Shown here: in pieces, positions 25,653 to 33,983 of the stretch
How the letters are laid out: every line of letters begins with the position of its first letter
Numbering within the stretch: position 1 is the first letter of the stretch
Virus record (IMG/VR): IMGVR_UViG_3300025806_000079
Location: 1-37,221 of that record
Strand: one strand, 5' to 3'
DNA length: 37,221 nucleotides
Source of the DNA: a virus
Made by a program: the position numbers and the translations under genes
The notes under the pieces: generated by a model
Databases searched by the model: none
What the model was told of the DNA's origin: nothing
The model's input: only the letters and a program-made list of their open reading frames with translations

Positions 25653-25692
25653 AAGGGGCGGCACACCAATTACGGTTTGCCGCCCCTTTTTC
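25653..25692 (+). terminator. Rho-independent terminator ending the plus-strand early genes
   Basis: An 11-bp stem, AAGGGGCGGCA / TGCCGCCCCTT (25653-25663, 25678-25688), with a 14-nt loop is followed by TTTCT. It lies 28 bp after the XRE gene, between convergent transcription units. Confidence 0.8.
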
Positions 25693-25870
25693 TATAATTA
25701 GAGGAAAAGTCCATTTAGAGGGTTTTCCTATAGACCCCTTAATTAGTATAGTATATATATATATATTAATTATACTACTTTATAATATATTATCACTATC
25801 CTCTAATAGATTAACGAAACGGCAGAAAACAGCGCGTTTGCGACATAGTGAAAACAAAATATAAAAGGCT
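25693..25870. other. AT-rich convergent intergenic region
   Basis: The stretch around 25741-25794 is almost pure A/T, with an alternating TATATATA run. It is preceded by nested small inverted repeats (GGAAAA/TTTTCC at 25703-25708 and 25723-25728, flanked by TCTATA/TATAGA). No gene fits. Lying next to the primase-helicase gene, it could be a DNA-unwinding element of a replication origin, or just a loose spacer between convergent operons. Confidence 0.35.
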
Positions 25871-28162
25871 CTAACTTCTATTTTTATCCTCTAAATTAAC
25901 GACGTTTGAAAAAACTTCAGTTTTTGCCATTTCCTCAATAATTTTGTTTCTGTCCAGTTTTTGATCGACAACACCCCAAAATTCATATTTTCGGATGGCA
26001 CGGACTTCAACTTGTTTACCTTCAATTGAATATCTGGCTCCATTTTTTGTGTCTTTTGGGCGTAAACTTTTGATTTTTCTCCACAGTATTTTAGTCGTTT
26101 GACTTGGCTCACGCATCTGTTTTTCCAATTCCAAATCGTGGGCGGCAACAACAATTGCGGTTTTGAGTAGCGTCTTGGTGATTACATCGGATGGGTGGTT
26201 CGCCCTGATCCACTCCAAAATACTATCGGATGGGGATTGCGTGTCAGATATCATGCGTTGTTTTGCTGGCGTCATCGGCGGGTAAATGTGGTCATATTTC
26301 GACACATCACGACGCATCAGCCACCAGAAAACACGACGCGGTTCATCCGTATCCAAGGCGTTGTTTAAACGGTCATAGTAATCGTAACCCAAACGCTCCG
26401 CAGGGTTTTCAACACAATAAACACGCCTGTCATTTTCGGGTAAAGCCATCGCGTCGGCATGGTTGGTAAAGATAAGAACATTGTAATACGCGGTTTCGTT
26501 TCGTGTGCGTCCGTACTTTTCGTTGACGCGCAAGTCCTCTTCGATCTTAGTATCTACGTTAAGTTTAAACGTCTCATAGCCGTGGTAAAAGTCGTCACGT
26601 GTAAGCGAAACATCTTTGGCTTCTTCAACGACTATAAACTGACAGCCAACTTTCCACGAATTAAAGTTTTGTTCTGACGATGTGCCTTTTCCAATCAATT
26701 GCGGTAGCGTTGCGGTGTTAACGCCGCCCTGCAACACCTTCTTGAGTAACGAGTTGAGCCATGATCGACCTGTGCCGTAGGAGTCTTCGGCAACCATGAC
26801 AATGCAGTACGAGCGCGACGCAGGGTGCTGTATTTTATACGCCAACCAGTTTAGGAAGACCTCGCGCTCTTTGACGTAGGGGATTAGATAATTTATGTGA
26901 TCCAGAAACACGTCTGGCGTTGCAGTTGTTTCTTCCCAGTTGGGCGGTACATACTTATTAACCTGCTGCTGTTTAAACGACGTGACGACACCCGTGTCAT
27001 CAGCCCGCGCAACGGGAACGTAAGTCAGCCCTCTAACCTTCTTGGTGTTCTCATGTTCTATAAACGCGTTGGCAACCAGTATCGGGCGGTCATGACCAGC
27101 CACGGTGACTTTGCCGGGGTGGTCTAGTTTCCAATCAGCCAACGGGTAAACCCAATCGCCCCCGATCTTGCGCTGTGCTAGATCGACAACGACCTGACCC
27201 AACACGACGTATGCGTACTGTGATTGCAGCCACGGCAGTGGATCGTAACCCGCCACAAACGGGCCGTCTAAACTGACCGCCCACTCAACGAAGTCTTTAA
27301 GCTTACGTTTTTTGCAGTGTTCATGCAGACAACTGAACGCCCGTGTTTGAACATACTTACCGTCGCCACGCCCTAGTGGGCTGTAACCTGCCTTGTTATC
27401 GCCAGAGGTGTGAGCGTCAGCCCACGGGCAGACAACATCAACGAACTGTGAGCCTGTGTCAGAGATAACGTGACCGTCAGTCGTCAACCAGTCTAGCAAC
27501 GGGTCAATGTTCTCCATTGCCTGTGCGCCGCCTTGTTTAAACGCAACGGTCTTATCGGGGATAGGCACGGTGTTGAGGTCACAGCCAAAGTCTTCGGCAA
27601 GCTCATCAATACTCCAGAACGTAGGCTTCCAATGGGTCACGCGTGACCTGAAATTATCACGCCCGTCTTTTAGGTTTGCCGACCCCGGCACACGCATTAG
27701 TCGATAGGAACCACCAGCACCTGCGTCGCCCCATCCTTGCTGATGGCAATACTCCACGAGGGCTTCAAACCGCATAATGTCGTCGGACGGGTCAAGTAGA
27801 TAACCCCACTGGTAGTTATTAGGTGAACTCTCCAACTTCCAAGATGGAGATACGGGCGGAGCGACAGCCTTTGTGCCGATGTCGTCCAAGACCAGCGCAA
27901 AAACTCTAGTAAGGTTGGCGCGCCCTCGTTTGACCATAGTGCCTTTCTCATTAAGCTCTCCTGTGACCGCAGATACGCAAAAGTACCACGCCCGTGCTTG
28001 TTTGTCTTTATCCCACTTACGCCACGACCTGTCAGTGAGTAGACAGTTGTTAAACCATGAGCCTGTGCCATCGGACTTAGGCTTGGCCTCTGACACACAG
28101 ACCAACTCACCGTCTGTAATGTCTGCGAAAATAGTATTAATAAAAGTGTCTCTGTCAATCAT
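25871..28162 (-). CDS. Primase-helicase (prim-pol plus SF3-like helicase)
   Basis: 763 residues. The N-terminal archaeo-eukaryotic primase/RepB-like part contains FALVLDDIGTK (acidic pair 93-94) and GGSYRLMRVPGSANLKDGRD. A zinc-binding CHCC pattern follows (Cys245, His251, Cys278, Cys283). The C-terminal helicase has a Walker A-like loop, EDSYGTGRS (459-467), with Arg466 where lysine is usual. The Walker B strand is FIVVEEAKD, and the sensor VLIFTNHADAMALP then NDRRVY is typical of D5/SF3-type phage helicases. It unwinds and primes at the fork for the polymerase of this operon. It starts 4 bp after the helicase stop with an AGAGGG ribosome site. Confidence 0.82.
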   Translation of the reverse strand: MIDRDTFINTIFADITDGELVCVSEAKPKSDGTGSWFNNCLLTDRSWRKWDKDKQARAWYFCVSAVTGELNEKGTMVKRGRANLTRVFALVLDDIGTKAVAPPVSPSWKLESSPNNYQWGYLLDPSDDIMRFEALVEYCHQQGWGDAGAGGSYRLMRVPGSANLKDGRDNFRSRVTHWKPTFWSIDELAEDFGCDLNTVPIPDKTVAFKQGGAQAMENIDPLLDWLTTDGHVISDTGSQFVDVVCPWADAHTSGDNKAGYSPLGRGDGKYVQTRAFSCLHEHCKKRKLKDFVEWAVSLDGPFVAGYDPLPWLQSQYAYVVLGQVVVDLAQRKIGGDWVYPLADWKLDHPGKVTVAGHDRPILVANAFIEHENTKKVRGLTYVPVARADDTGVVTSFKQQQVNKYVPPNWEETTATPDVFLDHINYLIPYVKEREVFLNWLAYKIQHPASRSYCIVMVAEDSYGTGRSWLNSLLKKVLQGGVNTATLPQLIGKGTSSEQNFNSWKVGCQFIVVEEAKDVSLTRDDFYHGYETFKLNVDTKIEEDLRVNEKYGRTRNETAYYNVLIFTNHADAMALPENDRRVYCVENPAERLGYDYYDRLNNALDTDEPRRVFWWLMRRDVSKYDHIYPPMTPAKQRMISDTQSPSDSILEWIRANHPSDVITKTLLKTAIVVAAHDLELEKQMREPSQTTKILWRKIKSLRPKDTKNGARYSIEGKQVEVRAIRKYEFWGVVDQKLDRNKIIEEMAKTEVFSNVVNLEDKNRS

Positions 28163-28166
28163 GTAC

Positions 28167-29426
28167 TTATCCCTCTAAATGCTGTTTAAACAGCTTCATC
28201 CATTCACCCCGGTCTTCTACTCTACTCATCACCAGCTCGTCCAGAGTGTCGTTACAAACCAGCGTCGTTACATTAACTTCCTCAGTCTGCCCCGTGCGCC
28301 AGACACGCCCGATAGCCTGTTCTTTATTGTCTCTACTCCACGGCGGCTGTAAAAATAACAGGTCCGCGTACTCATGTTGCAGACCATCAACCCCGTGTGA
28401 CATTGACTGTATCTGCACACACCTGACGTTATCCGGTGTCGTCAATACGAGTTGTTTTCCTTGTTCAACAAATTCATAAAAAATAATTCCGGTGTTACCG
28501 TCCAACGCGTCAGCCCAAGAGCGCATAGCATCAACGCGGCTACGGTCTAAGTAAACAACTTTGTCGTCATCCTCATACATAAACCCCGAAGCGATCTGCC
28601 GAAGCTTGCCTGACTTTACAGCCTCATTCGCAGCCTCAACGTCACCAGCAATCATGTGTTTCTTCATGTCGTTATAGACGACCCGCGTATCATCTGGCAT
28701 ATCAAACGTGATGACGTGTTCACGGCAAGGTGGCAGGTCATTGGCCTTGGTATCTTCAACGAGGTGGACGAGAGGCGCGATCTTAGCGGCGATTAACTCA
28801 TCTGCGCCGTCACGTAGAGTCCAGTTGTAACCTTGGTAGTCTGAATAGAAATACTGGTCCAGATACTTTTGCTTGTTGGTCCCAAGGTATTTTGGTGACA
28901 AGATACGACACATACTATAAAGTTTTTCAAAATTTTGTGACACGGGTGTTGCTGTCATCCCGACGCGCCACTTAAAACAGTCGGCCTTCTTCTTGGACCG
29001 CATACCCGCAGTTTGTTTACCCGCTGCCTTGGATAGCTCGTCGATAATGATACCGTCGCAGCCATGCTTAGTATTCAGTAACCACTCAAGGTTATTTAAG
29101 CTAATTATAATAACGTTCATACCGCCCATATCTAAATGAACAAAGCGTTTAACTGAACTACCTGTCAAAGATGTGACGCGCAGGCCCTTCAAGTGTTCCC
29201 ACTTCTCAACCTCTTTACCCCAGACGTTATTCTCAACCACTTTGGCAGGTGCAGCGACGATGACGCGGTTCAGCACACCCGCGTCGATCAACTCCTTAAT
29301 AGCAGTCAGACAAATAACCGTCTTACCTGCGCCCGTTGGGGCAACCAGTAATGTGTAATCTTCACTGTATAACCGCGAAATAGCTGTTTGTTGCTTCGTG
29401 TTCAAAGATTTCTCTGATAAGGTCAT
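28167..29426 (-). CDS. SNF2-like DEAD/H helicase (419 aa)
   Basis: ATG 29426 is chosen because a perfect AGGAGG lies 6 bases upstream. Superfamily 2 motifs appear in order: Walker A APTGAGKT (29-36), DEXH-type IIIDELSKA, motif III VGMTATP, and C-terminal EQAIGRVWRTGQTEEVNV, the SNF2/Rad54 signature. The size is that of the minimal phage SNF2 proteins found with family A polymerase and VRR-NUC genes. It probably translocates on duplex DNA and remodels recombination or replication intermediates. The front overlaps the VRR-NUC gene by 65 bp. An in-frame GTTTAAAC encodes part of the C-terminal LFKQHLEG. Confidence 0.85.
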   Translation of the reverse strand: MTLSEKSLNTKQQTAISRLYSEDYTLLVAPTGAGKTVICLTAIKELIDAGVLNRVIVAAPAKVVENNVWGKEVEKWEHLKGLRVTSLTGSSVKRFVHLDMGGMNVIIISLNNLEWLLNTKHGCDGIIIDELSKAAGKQTAGMRSKKKADCFKWRVGMTATPVSQNFEKLYSMCRILSPKYLGTNKQKYLDQYFYSDYQGYNWTLRDGADELIAAKIAPLVHLVEDTKANDLPPCREHVITFDMPDDTRVVYNDMKKHMIAGDVEAANEAVKSGKLRQIASGFMYEDDDKVVYLDRSRVDAMRSWADALDGNTGIIFYEFVEQGKQLVLTTPDNVRCVQIQSMSHGVDGLQHEYADLLFLQPPWSRDNKEQAIGRVWRTGQTEEVNVTTLVCNDTLDELVMSRVEDRGEWMKLFKQHLEG

Positions 29427-29679
29427 CAACTTCCTCCTTTTTTGATATAACATAAACGTCCAACCCTGCCTCCATCAGCCGTTTTATTTCGGCCTCTTGT
29501 TTTTGGCTTAACCGACCCTTACCGTTAGGGTTTTTCAACTCAATAAATAACGCGTAACCGTCAAACGCCAACAGTACATCGGGAAACCCGGTGTGACCCA
29601 CGGCCTGCATCTTACGTGCGTAAATTCCGTGCTTTTTTGCTTGAACAAACAAATAATCTTGCAAGTGCTTTTCACTCAC
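29362..29679 (-). CDS. VRR-NUC domain nuclease
   Basis: 105 residues, essentially one VRR-NUC (PD-(D/E)XK) domain: an early glutamine (LQDYLFVQAKKHG), the active-site run HTGFPDVLLAFDGYALFIEL then KNPNGKG (Asp, Glu-x-Lys), and SQKQEAEIKRLMEAGLDVYV. Start is GTG 29679, forming a GTGA overlap with the polymerase stop. Stand-alone VRR-NUC proteins cut branched DNA such as Holliday junctions. Its place between polymerase and SNF2 helicase fits a recombination or packaging-precursor resolvase role. Confidence 0.87.
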   Translation of the reverse strand: MSEKHLQDYLFVQAKKHGIYARKMQAVGHTGFPDVLLAFDGYALFIELKNPNGKGRLSQKQEAEIKRLMEAGLDVYVISKKEEVDDLIREIFEHEATNSYFAVIQ

Positions 29680-31664
29680 TTGCCGTACCTCTTTCCTGAT
29701 GCAACACCATCTGTTGCCAGTGGCAGACCGTCAGCCCACCAAGGTTTTTGTAACATAATGTCGTTTAAACACTCTCCGTCAGCCTCACTACCCCGACCTA
29801 TTATTTCGTCATGCACATGACCAACCACTCTAAGCCCCGCCGCATCAGCTTTAACTAATGCCTCACGTAGAAAGTCAGCCGCAACAGCTTGAACAGAATT
29901 TTGAAACAGCAACGCACCCCGTGCGTAAACACGTATAGGTTTAGCCCCCGCAGCAGGTTTAAAGTGTGATTGAAACGTAACGCCTATACGTTCTTCGCCC
30001 CACGGGGTTTCGTACTGTTCAAATTTCGGTTTAGGATACGCAAGAAGCCGACCAGACGGTAATTTACACCACAAAAAATTTACGCCGTCAGAGTTGTAAA
30101 CAACGCGACCAATCTTTTTGTCTACACCCGGCTCTAAGACCGCGCTTGTAATCGTCTCATCGTAATCGTTCCACGTCTGTTCAGCCCACGGGTTCGCTTT
30201 ACGCCAGCGGACAACAATATCTTTGGCTTGTTCTTCTTCAAAGATCACACCGTAATTTTTAGCCATACCAATCAACGCGTTGTGACCGCCACCAAACTGT
30301 AAGGACAACTCAGCGATCTTACCTGACTGTCTGGTGTTTTTAGCCTCTGTTTCCTTCGCAACAACCGCAGCCATTAAAACGTTCTCATCTAAATCAAACA
30401 TATCGGCAGCGGTAACGACATACAAATCTTTACCTTGTTTAAACAACTCTAACTTACGATCACCAGATATAGTTTTTGCCATCCACGGAGCTACACGGCC
30501 TTCAATGCTGGACCAATCAACCCAATATAAACCATCGTCGTGGGCTATCATTGCCCGCAACAGTCTAGCCATTGTGTTTGCAGGGCTGTCAATCTGTAGG
30601 TTTTGTGTAATATCTTTAATAAGTTTTTCTGCTTCTTCGTAACTAAAAACGTCACGGCGAATGTTGTGCGGTTGTAAACCTTTACCACTGAAACGACCTG
30701 TGCGCCCCGCACCATTCCACAGAAACGTGTTGTAGACCCGCCCCAAACATTGTTGATGAGCCGCAACAGCAAATTTCTTGAGCGCGGAGGAACCAGCGTT
30801 GTCGATAAATTCAAGCAAAGCTCTAGCGTCTGCATCTAAATCATCCCGATTTAACAAGTATCGCCTGTGTTCACCATCCAATGATATTTTTACCTCTCCG
30901 TCTTTATAGACTTCAAGCAATTTTATTTGTGGTTTAGTCAGCTTTGGAAACAACCAAGCGTCACGGGCTTTACGTTGCGTTGCCTTAGTCATAGCACCAT
31001 CTGTCAACTCAGCTATCTGACGGTTAGCGTCTTCGGCAACTTCTTTTGTGTAGCCTAATGCCGCCTCACAAAATGCAACGTCAATTGGCAAACCGCGCTG
31101 ATTAATGCGGCAGTTTAAATGATATTCTGCCCACTCGCTGTTGGTCAGTGTGCGTAAACATTTCACTGCTGCTCGCATAATCTCAACGTCAGACAGGCAA
31201 TAGTCCTTCATTATCTGGTCATCACCTTGTTTAAACACACTCTCATGACCGGGAGAGCAGTATTCACGGATCAGCCGTGCGCCCTGTGGATTTTTACGGT
31301 AAGGTAGCTCCAGCCCAACAGCTAAAGCGTCCAGACCACCCGCAAAACCGTTGGTAAGCCCTATCGCCATGCTGCAACGCCATTGCTCTAGCTTTGGTGG
31401 TGTAAAATGGTAGTCGTTTGATATTACCCACTCAAATAAGTGACGCTCAAACTCCGCGTTGTGGGCCATAATCGGCTCACCGGATTTGAAATAATCTGTA
31501 ACACTTTTTGGGAACGGTTCGTAGTGCCACCAGAACTCAATGTCGCCATCATCAAACGCGTAGGCCATACATATAACTTGGGTGCTAGGGTCTTCTGCGT
31601 ACCGCCGAAGACCGTGAAAGATTAAATCGCAGTTGCTGCGGGTTTCTAAATCAATGTATAGCAA
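29676..31664 (-). CDS. Family A DNA polymerase with 3'-5' exonuclease
   Basis: 662 residues from TTG 31664. A TTG 15 bases earlier lies inside the GAAAGGG ribosome site, and homologues begin near MLYIDLETRS. Exonuclease sites are Asp5/Glu7 (IDLET), the HNAEFERHL segment (~68) and Tyr155/Asp159 (YCLSD). Polymerase motif A is YWVDWSSIEGRVA (Asp383). Motif B is TRQSGKIAELSLQFGGG. Motif C is HVHDEI (His618-Asp619-Glu620). There is no 5' nuclease domain. It is the replicative polymerase, in an operon with primase-helicase and ssDNA-binding-like protein. In-frame GTTTAAAC sites are at 29763, 30437 and 31229. Confidence 0.93.
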   Translation of the reverse strand: MLYIDLETRSNCDLIFHGLRRYAEDPSTQVICMAYAFDDGDIEFWWHYEPFPKSVTDYFKSGEPIMAHNAEFERHLFEWVISNDYHFTPPKLEQWRCSMAIGLTNGFAGGLDALAVGLELPYRKNPQGARLIREYCSPGHESVFKQGDDQIMKDYCLSDVEIMRAAVKCLRTLTNSEWAEYHLNCRINQRGLPIDVAFCEAALGYTKEVAEDANRQIAELTDGAMTKATQRKARDAWLFPKLTKPQIKLLEVYKDGEVKISLDGEHRRYLLNRDDLDADARALLEFIDNAGSSALKKFAVAAHQQCLGRVYNTFLWNGAGRTGRFSGKGLQPHNIRRDVFSYEEAEKLIKDITQNLQIDSPANTMARLLRAMIAHDDGLYWVDWSSIEGRVAPWMAKTISGDRKLELFKQGKDLYVVTAADMFDLDENVLMAAVVAKETEAKNTRQSGKIAELSLQFGGGHNALIGMAKNYGVIFEEEQAKDIVVRWRKANPWAEQTWNDYDETITSAVLEPGVDKKIGRVVYNSDGVNFLWCKLPSGRLLAYPKPKFEQYETPWGEERIGVTFQSHFKPAAGAKPIRVYARGALLFQNSVQAVAADFLREALVKADAAGLRVVGHVHDEIIGRGSEADGECLNDIMLQKPWWADGLPLATDGVASGKRYGK

Positions 31665-31685
31665 AGTAATCCCTTTCAAAGATGT

Positions 31686-31713
31686 GCCGGGGTGACGCGC
31701 ACCCTACCCCGGC
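31686..31713 (-). promoter_or_regulatory. GC-rich hairpin in the polymerase leader
   Basis: A perfect 8-bp stem, GCCGGGGT / ACCCCGGC, with a 12-nt loop lies 22 bases before the polymerase start and just 5' of its GAAAGGG site. A second small stem (CTGA/TCAG) lies upstream. There is no T-run, so it is better read as a translational or RNA-stability control than a terminator. Autoregulation by polymerase, as in T4 gp43, is an analogy only. Confidence 0.45.
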
Positions 31714-31741
31714 GAGGGCTGAAAGGCTCAGTCGGGAGAAA

Positions 31742-32392
31742 CTAAGCTGCGCTTTTTCTTACACGACGTTGGCGCTGGTCTGGCTCATCATCCGCGTCTA
31801 CAGCTTTGTCTTCTACTTGTGGCGCTGCTCCGCTCTCTTCTACGCCGTTCTCGTCAAACCAAGAAACAATCTCAAATAGCGGGTTGTAAGTTAACTTACC
31901 GCCACGCTTTTTGTTGGCGTAGCTCTCGCTTGAGAGTTTGATTTTAGGGTACAGAAACTGTGAACCTTCTGCTGCGTGAGATTTAATCGCACCTAGCAGA
32001 GTGTCAACACCTTTTCTGCCGCCATAACTGTTCGTGTCAAACGACAACATATCACCGTTGTCTACCAATGCGCCTTGGAACGAACGGGCTTCGGCTGGAA
32101 CATCCTCGCCTATACTCTCCATTGCCTGTGGCAGAGGTTGGTTAAACCGTACAAACGACTTGTTAGGCCGACCACCAGACCATAGTATCCAGCCATGCTG
32201 TATGCTATCGGTTAGTATGTGTACTTCTTCATCGGTAACAATATCGTTACCTTGACCTAGTAGCCACTCGCCGCTTTCAAAATCCATTTTAAGAAAACTA
32301 ACGCCAACATTGTTGGCAGTCTCTTGAATTTTGCTGGAAGCTAACGCGTCTGTTAAGTCGGATTTATTCATTACAGTAGGGAAGTTTGACAT
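31742..32392 (-). CDS. Probable ssDNA-binding protein
   Basis: 216 residues encoded between the Cas4/DUF2800-like nuclease and the polymerase, where related phages carry ssDNA-binding or DUF2815 proteins. The core is beta-rich and aromatic (VSFLKMDFESGEWLLGQGND, then QHGWILWSGGRPNKSFVRF, then QFLYPKIKLSSESYANKK). The C-terminus is acidic and then basic (EDKAVDADDEPDQRQRRVRK). No diagnostic motif was found, so function is inferred from position and general character. The leader contains three tandem CTGAA units ending in the ribosome site. Confidence 0.55.
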   Translation of the reverse strand: MSNFPTVMNKSDLTDALASSKIQETANNVGVSFLKMDFESGEWLLGQGNDIVTDEEVHILTDSIQHGWILWSGGRPNKSFVRFNQPLPQAMESIGEDVPAEARSFQGALVDNGDMLSFDTNSYGGRKGVDTLLGAIKSHAAEGSQFLYPKIKLSSESYANKKRGGKLTYNPLFEIVSWFDENGVEESGAAPQVEDKAVDADDEPDQRQRRVRKSAA

Positions 32393-32401
32393 TTTAATTT
32401 T

Positions 32402-32436
32402 ACCTTCAGTTCAGTTCAGATTTGCGGATTATTCCG
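32402..32436 (-). promoter_or_regulatory. Leader of the ssDNA-binding-like gene: hairpin plus tandem-repeat RBS
   Basis: On the minus strand a GCGGA/TCCGC hairpin with a 4-nt loop (near 32424-32437) is followed by CTGAA x3 (32419-32405), the last unit running directly into GGT to form the GAAGGT ribosome site, 9 bases before ATG 32392. Confidence 0.55.
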
Positions 32437-32439
32437 CGT

Positions 32440-33579
32440 TTACTTCATTATATCTTTTAGATGACCCTGTACGTCTGTCACAATAACCGCTGGGGATGCG
32501 TGATCCGCAGGGGCTAGTGTTGTACCGGAACTTTCAGACACAATGAAATCACTTAGGTCAAGATCGACCTTTTTCTTTTTTATAACCTTCTCCATTGCGG
32601 GTGGGGTTAATAGTGTAGATTTAAACACGTCTTGTTCGGACAACTCTTTGCAATTAGCCAGTGCTTTAGCTGTTGCCATATCGTCAATCCACTTACGAGT
32701 GGCGCGTTTGTCGATGATCTTCCAACCGTCCAGAGCCACACCCCGGTTAAGCTGCATATACATCTCTTCTTTCATCATCTTCAGCCAATCTTCGACTTCA
32801 GTGATGACGTTTGCCGCTGCTTGCAGATCGTTACGTTCTTTAGCTCCTAACAACGACGATGCCATAACGTTTAAACGCTTTGTCTCACAGTACGGAGCCG
32901 CTGGACACCAGTTACAGTGCGAACCGGGGGTTCTAACATCTGTTTTTAAATAAACCTGATCCAGAGCTTTGTTAAATTCTGTCTCAAACGTGTTCAAATC
33001 TTCAATTGAACACTCCCATGTATCGACAACACCTTTTACTTGGGGTTGCACGATGACAAGAACTAGTTTTTCAACCTTACTAAACATATCTGAGGTCTTA
33101 CTGTCTCGCCTAGCACACATAGGGTAGAACATGAGTTGCGCGTTATTCTTTGCTACAACTTTATTTCTGCCGAATTTGTAATCTAAAGACAGCAATGTTT
33201 TGCCGTCTTCTGATAAACCCAACAAGTCTGTTGAGCCGCCGACACTACCTTTTATGTATTGAAGAAAAGGCTCAACCTCTAGCTGGTCTATATCCAGATC
33301 GTCCATTATTGTGTTGGTAACGGTGTGCGCGATGTTGGATAAGTCTAAGTCGTCAACGCCAAACTCTCGCGATTGTCCATTCTCTTTATATACAAAGCCT
33401 AAATAATCTTTAGGCGCAGTGCCTTTCTTCTGGCACAACTCCATAATCTCATGGTGCATACTACCATCTATAGCAGCTTGTCCTGCGGGTCTTCTGGGGA
33501 TGTTTTCTGAAGCTTTAATCCAACCGGGACATTTAAGTGTCCGTGCGGCAGTAGAGCCGCCTACTTTTAAATGTTTCAT
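32440..33579 (-). CDS. Cas4/DUF2800-like PD-(D/E)XK nuclease
   Basis: 379 residues. Nuclease core: His43 region (DGSMHHEIMELC), Asp118 (GGSTDLLGL) and Asp133-x-Lys135 (SLDYKFGR), then NAQLMFYPMCAR. Four cysteines, Cys17 (KCPG) with Cys222-x2-Cys225-x5-Cys231 (HCNWCPAAPYC), fit the 4Fe-4S staple of Cas4/AddB-type exonucleases. It is encoded in the replication operon ahead of the ssDNA-binding-like protein and likely resects DNA ends for recombination-dependent replication. ATG 33579 overlaps the previous stop (ATGA), and its ribosome site ends a CTGAAT tandem repeat. Confidence 0.83.
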   Translation of the reverse strand: MKHLKVGGSTAARTLKCPGWIKASENIPRRPAGQAAIDGSMHHEIMELCQKKGTAPKDYLGFVYKENGQSREFGVDDLDLSNIAHTVTNTIMDDLDIDQLEVEPFLQYIKGSVGGSTDLLGLSEDGKTLLSLDYKFGRNKVVAKNNAQLMFYPMCARRDSKTSDMFSKVEKLVLVIVQPQVKGVVDTWECSIEDLNTFETEFNKALDQVYLKTDVRTPGSHCNWCPAAPYCETKRLNVMASSLLGAKERNDLQAAANVITEVEDWLKMMKEEMYMQLNRGVALDGWKIIDKRATRKWIDDMATAKALANCKELSEQDVFKSTLLTPPAMEKVIKKKKVDLDLSDFIVSESSGTTLAPADHASPAVIVTDVQGHLKDIMK

Positions 33580-33803
33580 TTTTCTTCCTTCAGATTCAGA
33601 TTCAGATTCAGTTGGCCTCTTAACTCTAATACGTACCTGCTAATCTTGTCAAGCGTCTTAGTTGTGATGGTTTTGTTGGGGTCACGCATAATATCCATGA
33701 ACGATCTATTCCCTGCTATTGCCAACCCGACGTTGGTTGTTTTAAGATTAAACTCTTTAATCGCCGCCTCTAGTTCAATGAGGGCTTGTTCTTTACTGTT
33801 CAT
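33576..33803 (-). CDS. Small putative DNA-binding protein (75 aa)
   Basis: First gene of the replication operon, with GGAG 6 bases before ATG 33803. The sequence has a helix-turn-helix-like spacing (LKTTNVGLAIAGNRSFMDIM, then RDPNKTITTKTLDKISRYVL) similar to short Cro-like proteins, and a tail LNLNLNLKEEK created by tandem CTGAAT repeats. It may autoregulate the operon through the structured divergent region next to it. The HTH call is tentative. Confidence 0.55.
   Translation of the reverse strand: MNSKEQALIELEAAIKEFNLKTTNVGLAIAGNRSFMDIMRDPNKTITTKTLDKISRYVLELRGQLNLNLNLKEEK
33588..33611 (-). repeat. CTGAAT tandem repeat running into an RBS
   Basis: Minus strand: three perfect CTGAAT units followed by CTGAAG and GAAG, the ribosome site of the nuclease gene. 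It encodes LNLNLNLK at the end of the upstream gene. Unit changes would alter that tail by two residues without a frameshift. Confidence 0.8.
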
Positions 33804-33983
33804 TTCAACTCCTAAATTAATTTGTTGACAAGCGCATTATATTAAGTTTAAGACTAATAGCAAGGGAGTAAATCGAAGTTCGCACTGAATACGAAAAACA
33901 GAGGGCGCTTGTCGTACCAGACGTTTTATCTAAAAGTTGCCTCAAGTAGATTTACTCCCCCTAACCAAAACCTGGATTTCAAA
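33804..33983. promoter_or_regulatory. Divergent control region with interleaved inverted repeats
   Basis: 180 bp between the leftward replication operon and the rightward pyrophosphohydrolase operon. Leftward promoter: TATAAT (33841-33836) with TTGCTA 16 bp upstream. Rightward: a perfect TTGACA (33825-33830) but no good -10. Inverted repeat A, GACAAGCGC/GCGCTTGTC, is at 33827-33835 and 33905-33913. Inverted repeat B, GGGAGTAAATC/GATTTACTCCC, is at 33864-33874 and 33949-33959. The arms interleave (A B A' B'). Overlapping operators or a pseudoknot-forming leader RNA are both possible. Confidence 0.5.

Noticed and set aside
28167-29453. Starting the SNF2-like helicase at ATG 29453
   Set aside because: The AGGAGG ribosome site lies inside that extension, 6 bases before the in-frame ATG at 29426.
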